From Empedobacter brevis NBRC 14943 = ATCC 43319 (GTDB taxonomy: Bacteria > Bacteroidota > Bacteroidia > Flavobacteriales > Weeksellaceae), in assembly GCF_000382425.1 (NCBI RefSeq), contig NZ_KB908295.1, forward strand, positions 62,001 to 126,000: DNA of 64,000 nucleotides. The letters run 5' to 3'. This document shows, in pieces, positions 37,857-44,578 of this stretch. The notes beneath the pieces were generated by a model that was given only the letters and a program-made list of their open reading frames with translations, ran no database searches and was not told the DNA's origin. Numbering within the stretch: position 1 is the first letter of the stretch; each line of letters opens with the position of its first letter. A program made the position numbers and the translations under genes.

Positions 37857-39300
37857 AATCTTCTCTTGATCCATCATCAGCCATTCGAACCATTTTGGGT
37901 GTAAAAGTTGCTACAACATCAACTAAATCTTGTTGTGCAGCCATTACTTCGTGAATATCCTTATACGCCATTGGAGCTTCATCTTTTCCTCCTCCAATTA
38001 ACGTAATACCAAAATCATTCAAATAATCATTAATCTTATTTTGTGACAATGATTTAATTGCTTGGGTTCTGCTCATTTGTCGACCGGCACCATGAGAAGC
38101 AGAATTAATAGAATTTTCATCTCCTTTTCCTCGAACCAGAAATCCAGGAGCGGTCATAGAACCCGGAATAATTCCCATTACATCCTTAGAAGCCGGTGTT
38201 GCGCCTTTTCGATGAACAATCACCTCTTCGCCATTGTAAATTTCTTTCCAAGCAAAATTATGATGATTTTCAACTTTTGCTAAAACTTCAGCACCAATTG
38301 AATGTGCTATTTTTTGATGAATAATTTCGTGACAAGCCGAAGCATATTCACCGGCTAAATTCATCGCAATCCAATATTCCTGACCTTCCGCAGAATTTAA
38401 ATCTAAATAAGCTAAATTTTGCGCTTTATAAGGAAGTTTACAGATTTCTTTTGCAATTTTTGTATAATGTCCGGCAACTATAGCACCAAATCCACGTGAA
38501 CCTGAATGTGTCAATAAAGCTAAATACGAACCTTTTTTGATGTTTAGTTTCTCATCATCTTCTTTAAAATCAATTAAACCAAATTCAACAAAATGATTTC
38601 CTCCTCCGGAAGAACCCAATTGCGACCATGCTTTATCTTTTAACTGCTGAATAAATGAATTTGTTTCGAATTTTGCATCATCCAAAACTTGATGTTCAGC
38701 CCTGTATTGACCATGAAAACCATGTCCTGCTCCAAACTTCGTATTCTTCATCAAGGTTGCTTTTAATGAATCATGATGTTCAACATAATATGAAGCGGGT
38801 AGATCATAAATCGATAAAGCCATTCTACATCCAATATCCACACCAACACCATAAGGAATAATGGTGTTTTTAGTTGCTAAAACTCCGCCAATCGGTAAAC
38901 CATAACCTTGATGCGCATCTGGCATAATTGCTCCGGTAACTGTAACCGGAAGTTTCATGGCCACTTTCATTTGCTCTAAAGCACCATCTTCGATTTTTTC
39001 AACTCCATAGATTTTGAATTCATTCGGTTCTTCATTCAATTCAATCAAATTTTCATTTTGTTGAGGAAGATGAATACCATCAACAAAACCTTTTGCCAAA
39101 GTTTTAAAAATTTTATCTTCTAAAAAATCTTGTGGAGAAGACAAGACTTGCGCATATTTATCCAGCATTTCTACTTTTGTATAACCATTTCTTTTTCGGT
39201 TAATTTTAAGAGCGATTCCTAAAATTTCGTTTTCAGGATAACCTAAGGCAATCAAATCATTTCCATTGATCGGTTTATTTTGTTGTTCAGTTGTTTTCAT
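37855..39300 (-). CDS. rtcB: RtcB-family RNA ligase
   Basis: A 481-residue Mn2+/GTP-dependent ligase that joins RNA 2',3'-cyclic or 3'-phosphate ends to 5'-OH ends, healing cleaved tRNA and other RNA. All key residues are present: PDAHQGYGLPIGGV (about 127-140), Asp155 and Cys158 in GVDIGCRM, His236 in GGGNHFVEF, His265 in THSGSRGFG, the NHHNFAW segment near 346-352, and the guanylated His403 in ASHGAGRQMSR. It is the last gene of a four-gene minus-strand operon and overlaps its upstream neighbour by 14 bases. No archease, RtcA or RtcR gene is nearby. Confidence 0.95.
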   Translation of the reverse strand: MKTTEQQNKPINGNDLIALGYPENEILGIALKINRKRNGYTKVEMLDKYAQVLSSPQDFLEDKIFKTLAKGFVDGIHLPQQNENLIELNEEPNEFKIYGVEKIEDGALEQMKVAMKLPVTVTGAIMPDAHQGYGLPIGGVLATKNTIIPYGVGVDIGCRMALSIYDLPASYYVEHHDSLKATLMKNTKFGAGHGFHGQYRAEHQVLDDAKFETNSFIQQLKDKAWSQLGSSGGGNHFVEFGLIDFKEDDEKLNIKKGSYLALLTHSGSRGFGAIVAGHYTKIAKEICKLPYKAQNLAYLDLNSAEGQEYWIAMNLAGEYASACHEIIHQKIAHSIGAEVLAKVENHHNFAWKEIYNGEEVIVHRKGATPASKDVMGIIPGSMTAPGFLVRGKGDENSINSASHGAGRQMSRTQAIKSLSQNKINDYLNDFGITLIGGGKDEAPMAYKDIHEVMAAQQDLVDVVATFTPKMVRMADDGSRED

Positions 39301-40354
39301 ATAATTTAGTTCTAAGGTTGATTAAAAATTCTTCGATTTTAGATTGGTTTATTTTTGATGGAAGAATTTTTAGTTTCGAATATTCTTCAATTTCTTGTTG
39401 TAAAATTTTAGTTTTTAATACGACTTCTTCATAAGAAAATTTTCCACTTTTGATGGCTAATAATTCGTCACGATCTTCAGTTCTTTTTACATTTAGATTT
39501 CCTGTTTCTACTAATTCTTTCGCAACTTTTAGTAAACGAACTGTGTGCATCATATTCTTACTGTCATAATTTTTACCATGTTCGGTATTTGTTGTGTAAC
39601 GCTCTTCATTTCGTAATTCCATCCAGTCCCAATATTCTTTGTATTGTTTGCAATAAGTGGAATATTCATCTTTTTGGAAAATAAAGTAAGCAATTAGTTT
39701 TTCATTCTTCGGAATTTCACTTAAACGAATATCATCATTCTTTTCATCTTTTATAATTCCTTTGTAACTCAAATTTTTATTGTAATAAAGCGCAAACAAA
39801 TCTTTTGAATGGTTGATTTTACTCAATCCGCAAAACTCTTGTTTGTAAGAATTTGAAATGATCCAATCAGTGAACGAAATGGTCTTGTTTTCTATAATAA
39901 TAGAACAAAAATCAAGAACTTTTTTTCGGGTTTTGTCAATCGGATTTAGAAACTTTTTATTTAAACCTTTTGCTTTTTTGATTTGACTCAAGGCATATCC
40001 AACAAATGTTTTCTCAACATCGGAAGTGATAAAATCTTTGTAATTCAACTCATCTAACAAAGGCGATTTATACAAAATAAATTCTTCCGGAGTTGCTAAG
40101 AGTTCTAAACAACTTGGATTATTTTTTAATAATAATTCAATAAATCGACAAATTTCGTAATACACAATATCATGGGTTTCGTTGCTGATTTGTGCTTGAT
40201 ATTCGAAACCATAAAATTCATTTTTTGGTAAATAAAAAACGCCACGAATATCGGTATCCGAATTTTTAGTTGCCAAATTATAGGCTTTGCTTCCACTGAT
40301 ACATTCAAATAGAATCAATTTTTGACTTTTTAGATTTTCTATCGTTAGTTTCAT
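39287..40354 (-). CDS. RlaP/YcgL-like polymerase-beta nucleotidyltransferase, large
   Basis: A 355-residue predicted nucleotidyltransferase. The pol-beta signature is ISGSKAYNLATKNSDTDIRG (Gly21-Ser22, Asp33 and Asp35 as the DxD metal pair). Downstream, MMHTVRLLKVAKELVETG near residue 270 is a helical segment typical of this COG3541-type family. Members are known partners of RNA ligases and are thought to act on RNA ends. It overlaps the preceding nucleotidyltransferase by 4 bases and rtcB by 14, so expression is coupled. The substrate is not known. Confidence 0.85.
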   Translation of the reverse strand: MKLTIENLKSQKLILFECISGSKAYNLATKNSDTDIRGVFYLPKNEFYGFEYQAQISNETHDIVYYEICRFIELLLKNNPSCLELLATPEEFILYKSPLLDELNYKDFITSDVEKTFVGYALSQIKKAKGLNKKFLNPIDKTRKKVLDFCSIIIENKTISFTDWIISNSYKQEFCGLSKINHSKDLFALYYNKNLSYKGIIKDEKNDDIRLSEIPKNEKLIAYFIFQKDEYSTYCKQYKEYWDWMELRNEERYTTNTEHGKNYDSKNMMHTVRLLKVAKELVETGNLNVKRTEDRDELLAIKSGKFSYEEVVLKTKILQQEIEEYSKLKILPSKINQSKIEEFLINLRTKLYENN

Positions 40355-41106
40355 TTTGTTATGGTTTTTAAGAAAAATGCATTGATTTCGTTTTTATCAA
40401 ATTCAATTTTTGGCAATTTTTCTGCTTCAGTTTTTAATTCAGTTTTCAAATTAAATAGCCAATTGAAAAGTTGATCATTCTTCGGGATTTTAAAACTTTC
40501 ATCAACATTTGCTTTCATTTCAAGATATTCATCCACTCGATTTTCAATTGCTTTATCTTCGATTAAATATTTTAATTTTTCAAATTCCATTGGAGGAATT
40601 GTTTTATTTTCTACTATCCATTTCGCTGAAAGAACAGAGCGTAACGCATAAAATAAACTTTTGAGTTTAATTTCATCTTGATGTTCTATTTCAATCATTC
40701 GCTTTGTTGTTATTCCTAAATAATGCCTGGCCACTTTTTGTGGATTGAATTGAGAAGCGGTTAAATCAAACAATTCTTTTTCGAAAATTTCATCAGAAAT
40801 ATAATGAATCGGAGATTGTAAATATTCGTTGATACTCGAATTTGATTTTAGCATTAGGCGCAAAACCTTTTGAATATCCCATCCTTTAAAATCTAATTCA
40901 TCCACAATTTCCAACTCAATAAAATCGTCAATTGAATCAATTTTTAGATAATCTTCAATTTTTCGTTTGTAAATAAATCGAACATCGTAATCGCTGTCAG
41001 TAGAAGGGAAGCCCCAAGCGCGGCTCCCAGATTCTACAGCAAAAAGAATTTTGATGTTATATTTATCTTCTATTTCTTTTAATTTATTTATAATGATTGG
41101 TTTCAT
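40351..41106 (-). CDS. RlaP/YcgL-like polymerase-beta nucleotidyltransferase, small
   Basis: A 251-residue paralogous nucleotidyltransferase. The signature is ESGSRAWGFPSTDSDYDVRF (Gly27-Ser28, Asp39 and Asp41). It retains both metal-binding aspartates, so it is predicted active. It overlaps the slipin gene by 4 bases upstream and the larger nucleotidyltransferase by 4 bases downstream. Two related enzymes side by side suggest either a heteromer or two different end-modifying steps before RtcB ligation (inference). Confidence 0.87.
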   Translation of the reverse strand: MKPIIINKLKEIEDKYNIKILFAVESGSRAWGFPSTDSDYDVRFIYKRKIEDYLKIDSIDDFIELEIVDELDFKGWDIQKVLRLMLKSNSSINEYLQSPIHYISDEIFEKELFDLTASQFNPQKVARHYLGITTKRMIEIEHQDEIKLKSLFYALRSVLSAKWIVENKTIPPMEFEKLKYLIEDKAIENRVDEYLEMKANVDESFKIPKNDQLFNWLFNLKTELKTEAEKLPKIEFDKNEINAFFLKTITK

Positions 41107-42194
41107 TTCGTAAACATTGTTTTTAGTTCATTTAACACATTCGATCCACCGGAAATTGAGATTTCTCCCACTTTATCGGCAATTTTTTCGATGTATTCCA
41201 TTTCTTTCAACTTCCATAACGTTTCGTTTTCTTCCATCAATTTTGCAGTGTTCAACAAACTTCTTGTCGAAGCTGTTTCTTCACGACGCGTAATCGAATT
41301 GGCTTGAGCCGTTTTTTCGGCAATTAAAACGCGGTTCATAATTTCTCTTATTTCTCCTGGAAGAATAATGTCTTTCATGCCTGCATCGATCAATTTTAGA
41401 CCAATTTCTTGGAATTGAGTTTGATATTTTTGAATGATATAATTCGTTACCGAATTTTTATCTGACATCAAATCATCAAAATTCATGTTTCCAATAAATT
41501 CTCTCAAACCTAATTGAATGGCTTGATAAATTATTTTTTCAAAATCTTTGTTTGATTGATAAGCATTTAATAAATCAGTAATTTGATATTGCACCATGAA
41601 ATTGATACGCAATTGCGCTTTGTCCTTTGTCAAAATTTCTTGACCCAAAATTTCAATTGTCAATGGGCGCATATCAAAAGACACCATTGAAATCTTCGTT
41701 TCATTGTTATAAAATAGGTATTCACCAGCTTTTAAAACCGAATCAAATTCATTGTCTTTAAACAAAATTCCTTCAAAATATGGTTGAATAGAAATTGTTC
41801 TGATAGCCGAAACTTTCTTTAGAATTTCGATTTCTCGTTTTGTATGATTTTTTATTTCGTCAGAATTATTCAAATCATATTTAACAGTTGTTAGTTGTGT
41901 TGAATTTTTCCAAATCATTACATTTCGATTAACATATGATTGATAAAATTGGTTGTTTTTGTAAATAATCAATACTTCATTATGCAAGACTTCGATATAA
42001 TCAACCAATTGATTTACTTCGTTATTTTCTAAAATTATTGAATGAAATTTTTCATCGACTAACTCGTTGGTATTAAATTTTTCAATGTTTTTACTGAATA
42101 AAATCCAATAGTTTCCTTTTGAGTAAACTTTTTCGATTTCATTATTCTTGATATAGATTCCAATTTCTTGGCTGTTAATTGCTAATTTTTTCAT
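41103..42194 (-). CDS. Slipin/SPFH (band-7) domain protein of the RNA-repair operon
   Basis: A 363-residue SPFH-family protein and the first gene of the rtcB operon. The SPFH core covers about 150-300 (DNEFDSVLKAGEYLFYN, KAQLRINFMVQYQITD, LREFIGNMNFDDLMSD, IGLKLIDAGMKDIILPGEI). It continues into a charged helical tail (about 275-345) typical of oligomerising slipins. The first 60 residues (NNEIEKVYSKGNYWILFSKN) look like a second, diverged copy of the start of the fold. There is no transmembrane helix, unlike classical slipins. It probably forms a ring or scaffold for the repair enzymes (inference). Confidence 0.85.
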   Translation of the reverse strand: MKKLAINSQEIGIYIKNNEIEKVYSKGNYWILFSKNIEKFNTNELVDEKFHSIILENNEVNQLVDYIEVLHNEVLIIYKNNQFYQSYVNRNVMIWKNSTQLTTVKYDLNNSDEIKNHTKREIEILKKVSAIRTISIQPYFEGILFKDNEFDSVLKAGEYLFYNNETKISMVSFDMRPLTIEILGQEILTKDKAQLRINFMVQYQITDLLNAYQSNKDFEKIIYQAIQLGLREFIGNMNFDDLMSDKNSVTNYIIQKYQTQFQEIGLKLIDAGMKDIILPGEIREIMNRVLIAEKTAQANSITRREETASTRSLLNTAKLMEENETLWKLKEMEYIEKIADKVGEISISGGSNVLNELKTMFTK

Positions 42195-42291
42195 GTTATT
42201 ATTTTTTTATAGGTTATTACCTTTTTACCTGATTTTTTTTCAGTTTTATTAAATTTTAGATTTCTTCTGAGTCGAAATGACATGATTTAAT

Positions 42292-42318
42292 TGTCATTCT
42301 AAGCTTGTCGAAGAATCT
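42292..42318. repeat. REP-type palindromic element
   Basis: The minus strand reads AGATTCTTCGACAAGCTTAG followed by AATGACA, close to a palindromic intergenic repeat that I know to be widespread in Bacteroidota genomes. An AATGACA/TGTCATT inverted pair (42276-42298) extends it. It is the only copy I see in this window. Confidence 0.6.
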
Positions 42319-42456
42319 TGTCTTTTTTCTAATTAAAAAGCTAAAACCTTTTCCTTTTTTAAAACGGAATTTGAAGTTTAAGAAGCTTATTTTGATTTCT
42401 TGTTTTGATAACTTTTTTTTCAAATCAATTTGATTTTTAGTCTTAAAATTTTGAAA

Positions 42457-42543
42457 TCAATCATCAACTAAAGTTTCAAATTCAGGTTTTAAGCCAGTTT
42501 TTGATCTTATTTCAAATTCATTTCTATGAAATAAATTTTCCAT
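42457..42543 (-). CDS. Possible 28-codon leader ORF before the slipin gene
   Basis: An ATG at 42543 opens a frame starting MENLFHRNEFEIRSK and ending at TGA (42459-42457). The same frame continues open for 66 codons after the TGA with a Lys/Phe/Asn-rich composition typical of A/T-rich non-coding DNA. It could be a leader peptide, the remains of a larger gene with a nonsense mutation, or chance. It shows no motif. Confidence 0.25.
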   Translation of the reverse strand: MENLFHRNEFEIRSKTGLKPEFETLVDD

Positions 42544-42595
42544 TCGAAAAGAAACGTTCTAGCTTTTTGTTTTTAATAGTACCCGAAGGCGAAAA

Positions 42596-42682
42596 AACAG
42601 ATTAAAAGTCTGTTACTAGAGCCGAATTCTAGTGCGTTAAACCAATACTCATTTATTAAATAAGTGAAGGAGTCGAACCTTC
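42596..42682 (-). ncRNA. tRNA-like RNA in circularly permuted order, upstream of the rtcB operon
   Basis: Read on the minus strand: a T-arm GAAGG-TTCGACT-CCTTC (42682-42666), directly followed by an acceptor-like stem closed by a three-base loop (ACTTATTT-AAT-AAATGAGT, 42665-42647), then a D-arm GAGT-ATTGGTTTA-ACGC (42650-42634, one A-G mismatch, conserved A14, G18G19 and A21 positions), one base, an anticodon arm CTAGA-ATTCGGC-TCTAG (42632-42616, T33 and apparent anticodon TCG), and a second hairpin AACAGA-CTTTTAA-TCTGTT (42614-42596) whose loop equals that of tRNA-Lys(UUU), followed by Ts. The last four bases of the acceptor stem are shared with the D-stem, so the two are alternatives. This is not a normal tRNA gene: ends and order are permuted, as in bacterial Y RNAs. 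Confidence 0.6.
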
Positions 42683-42924
42683 TGCGCGTTTGTTTTAATT
42701 GTTCAGAATAGAAGTGATGAACCATTTTCTACTACAATGCTATACTGAAACATTTGTCAAGGAACAATTAAAATCGTTTGGTTGTTAAACCTTTGACAAA
42801 GTTGGAATAGAAGTGTGCGAATGAATTGCGCAATAAAATATTTTTTCAAAATAATTTGTAAAACATGATGAATAGAGGGTTTTTGATGAAAAATATTTTG
42901 AATAAAATTTAAAATAAAAATTTC

Positions 42925-42943
42925 TACGCAAATAGATTGCGTA
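42925..42943. promoter_or_regulatory. Operator-like inverted repeat before the WYL regulator gene
   Basis: TACGCAA and TTGCGTA with a five-base spacer, 42 bp before the WYL ATG. A possible promoter (TTG at 42937, TAGTATTG at 42961-42968) overlaps its right arm, so a bound dimer could repress the WYL gene. The regulator itself is the natural candidate (inference). Confidence 0.5.
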
Positions 42944-42984
42944 CTTTAAGTTGAAATTTGTAGTATTGAATAAATAAATCAACC

Positions 42985-44004
42985 ATGGCAACCAATAAAA
43001 TTGCATTAATTCGTTATCAAACCATCGATAAATGTCTTCAAAATCATTTCAGAAAATGGACGTTGGAAGATTTGATTGAAAAAGTTTCGGAAACCTTATA
43101 CGAATATGAAGGAATAACTTCAGGAGTTTCGAAACGGACAATTCAAGGCGATATTCAGGTGATGCGAAGTGATAAATTGGGGTATAATGCGCCAATTGTT
43201 GTACGAGAAAAAAAGTTTTATGAATATGAGGATCATAACTATTCGATTCATAATTCACCGGTTTCTTCTGCTGATTTAGATAAAATGAAAGAAGTGATTT
43301 CGGTAATGAAGCAATTGAACGGATTCAACTATTTTGACGACATGAATGAGATTATCACACGTCTAGAAAATAATTTATCCAAACAAATACATCAACAGCC
43401 AAATTATATTCAGTTTGAAGAAAATCCATTGTTAAAAGGTTTGGAGCATTTGAATCGGTTGTATCAAGCAATTGTGAAGAAGCAACCTTTGTTGATTTCG
43501 TATCAATCATTCAAATCAAAAAATCAAGAGCCAAAACAACAAGTTTATTATCCTTATTTACTGAAAGAGTACCGTAATCGTTGGTTTTTATTGGCGAAGT
43601 CGAGAAAAGATAAAAATTTGTATACACTCGCTTTGGATAGAATGGTTGAATTCTATGAGTTAGCAAATGAACCATTTGTCGATGAGCAAGATATAGATTT
43701 TAATACGTATTACAATAATGTGATTGGAGTGACAAAAAGTGTAAAGGAACGGGAGCAGCGTGTTGTTTTTCGGGTGAAAAAAAAATTGGCTCCTTATGTT
43801 GTGACAAAACCGATTCATGCGACACAAAAAGTATTGGAAGTCACTGATGAAGGAACTTTATTTTCGATAGAAGTTATACATAATTTTGAATTGGAACGAG
43901 AACTTTTAGGTTTTGGAGAAGAAATGGAAATTCTTGCCCCAAGGCTATTGAAAAAAAGAATTAAAACAAGGTTAGATAAGGCATTGAATCAATATAAAAG
44001 ATGA
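42985..44004 (+). CDS. WYL-domain transcriptional regulator of the RNA-repair locus
   Basis: A 339-residue regulator. It has an N-terminal winged helix (about 1-75, IALIRYQTIDKCLQNHFRKW and GVSKRTIQGDIQVM), a WYL domain (about 150-225, LLISYQSF, YPYLLKEYRNRWFLLAKSR, LYTLALDRM) and a C-terminal WCX extension (about 250-335). WYL domains bind nucleic-acid or nucleotide-type ligands and regulate stress and defence genes. It is divergent from the slipin/rtcB operon across 790 bp and is likely its regulator, in the position RtcR holds in proteobacteria (inference). Confidence 0.88.
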   Translation: MATNKIALIRYQTIDKCLQNHFRKWTLEDLIEKVSETLYEYEGITSGVSKRTIQGDIQVMRSDKLGYNAPIVVREKKFYEYEDHNYSIHNSPVSSADLDKMKEVISVMKQLNGFNYFDDMNEIITRLENNLSKQIHQQPNYIQFEENPLLKGLEHLNRLYQAIVKKQPLLISYQSFKSKNQEPKQQVYYPYLLKEYRNRWFLLAKSRKDKNLYTLALDRMVEFYELANEPFVDEQDIDFNTYYNNVIGVTKSVKEREQRVVFRVKKKLAPYVVTKPIHATQKVLEVTDEGTLFSIEVIHNFELERELLGFGEEMEILAPRLLKKRIKTRLDKALNQYKR

Positions 44005-44055
44005 TTCTTTTTTGAATGAGACTGTAGCGTCTAAAAAAAGAGATGATTAAAAAAT

Positions 44056-44088
44056 AAAAAAAGCTGTCATTTAAGACAGCTTTTTTTA
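44056..44088. terminator. Bidirectional terminator between the WYL and holin-family genes
   Basis: A 12-bp perfect stem AAAAAAGCTGTC/GACAGCTTTTTT. Confidence 0.85.
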
Positions 44089-44107
44089 TATGTGATAGTT
44101 TGTAAAA

Positions 44108-44449
44108 TTAGTCTCCCATCATTCCTCCAACTAAAGAATTGACGATTGCTAAAACAACACCGAATAATAATGCGTACCAGAATCCGTCAACATGAAAGCT
44201 ATCTCCCATTATCGCACTTGCTAATAAAATGATAATTGCTGTGATAACAAATGAAAATAGTCCCAATGTTAAAATTGTTACAGGTAAACTAATAAAATTC
44301 AATACTGGTTTTACAACCGCATTTAAAAGACCTATAACAAGTGCTACGATAATTGCAGAACCGTATCCTTTAACAGAAACTCCAGGTAAAACATTTGCTA
44401 GTCCAAAAACGACTAATGCTGAAACCAAAAGGTTAATAATAAAGCCCAT
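44108..44449 (-). CDS. Phage-holin-family (4-TMS) membrane protein
   Basis: A 113-residue protein made almost entirely of four membrane helices (about 3-22, 28-48, 55-80, 87-108) with GLLNAVVKPVLNFISLPVTILTLGLF at its centre, split here by helices 2 and 3. This matches the Phage_holin_4_2 (superfamily IV) family, which is a housekeeping membrane protein in most bacteria. No lysin or phage gene is near, so a lysis role is not implied. Confidence 0.87.
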   Translation of the reverse strand: MGFIINLLVSALVVFGLANVLPGVSVKGYGSAIIVALVIGLLNAVVKPVLNFISLPVTILTLGLFSFVITAIIILLASAIMGDSFHVDGFWYALLFGVVLAIVNSLVGGMMGD

Positions 44450-44529
44450 AATTTGTGTTTTTTTAGATTAATATTTCTGATAAAATACAAAAGCTTTGCC
44501 AAATTGTTAAATTTTTTAATAAAAAAATA

Positions 44530-44556
44530 AAAAAGCTCAGAACTATCTGAGCTTTA
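44530..44556 (-). terminator. glyS terminator
   Basis: AAAGCTCAGA/TCTGAGCTTT, with As on the left giving Ts on the minus strand. Confidence 0.75.
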
Positions 44557-44578
44557 GGGTTGTTGTATGTTTTTTTTC

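Larger units (their letters stand above)
42195..42984. other. 790-bp divergent regulatory gap of the RNA-repair locus
   Basis: The longest gene-free stretch of the window. From the operon outwards it holds a REP-type palindrome (42292-42318), a 28-codon frame (42457-42543 minus), the tRNA-like block (42596-42682 minus), interlocking repeats (42692-42815) and an operator-like inverted repeat (42925-42943) next to the WYL gene. Repeats include TTTTAATTGTTC/GAACAATTAAAA (42692-42703 with 42762-42773), TTTGTCAAGG/CCTTTGACAAA, and the direct repeat GAATAGAAGTG at 42706 and 42805. Confidence 0.7.

Noticed and set aside
42647-42682. Remnant of a tRNA 3' end left by an integrated island (attachment site)
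   Set aside because: The T-arm and acceptor-like part alone would fit, but D-arm and anticodon-arm geometry follows directly, and there is no integrase or island gene nearby.
42596-42682. Ordinary tRNA gene
   Set aside because: Read in normal order there is no T-arm after the anticodon arm and no acceptor pairing at the ends; only the permuted order makes sense.
44108-44449. Prophage trace from the holin-like gene
   Set aside because: This four-helix family is a chromosomal membrane protein in most bacteria, and no other phage gene is present.
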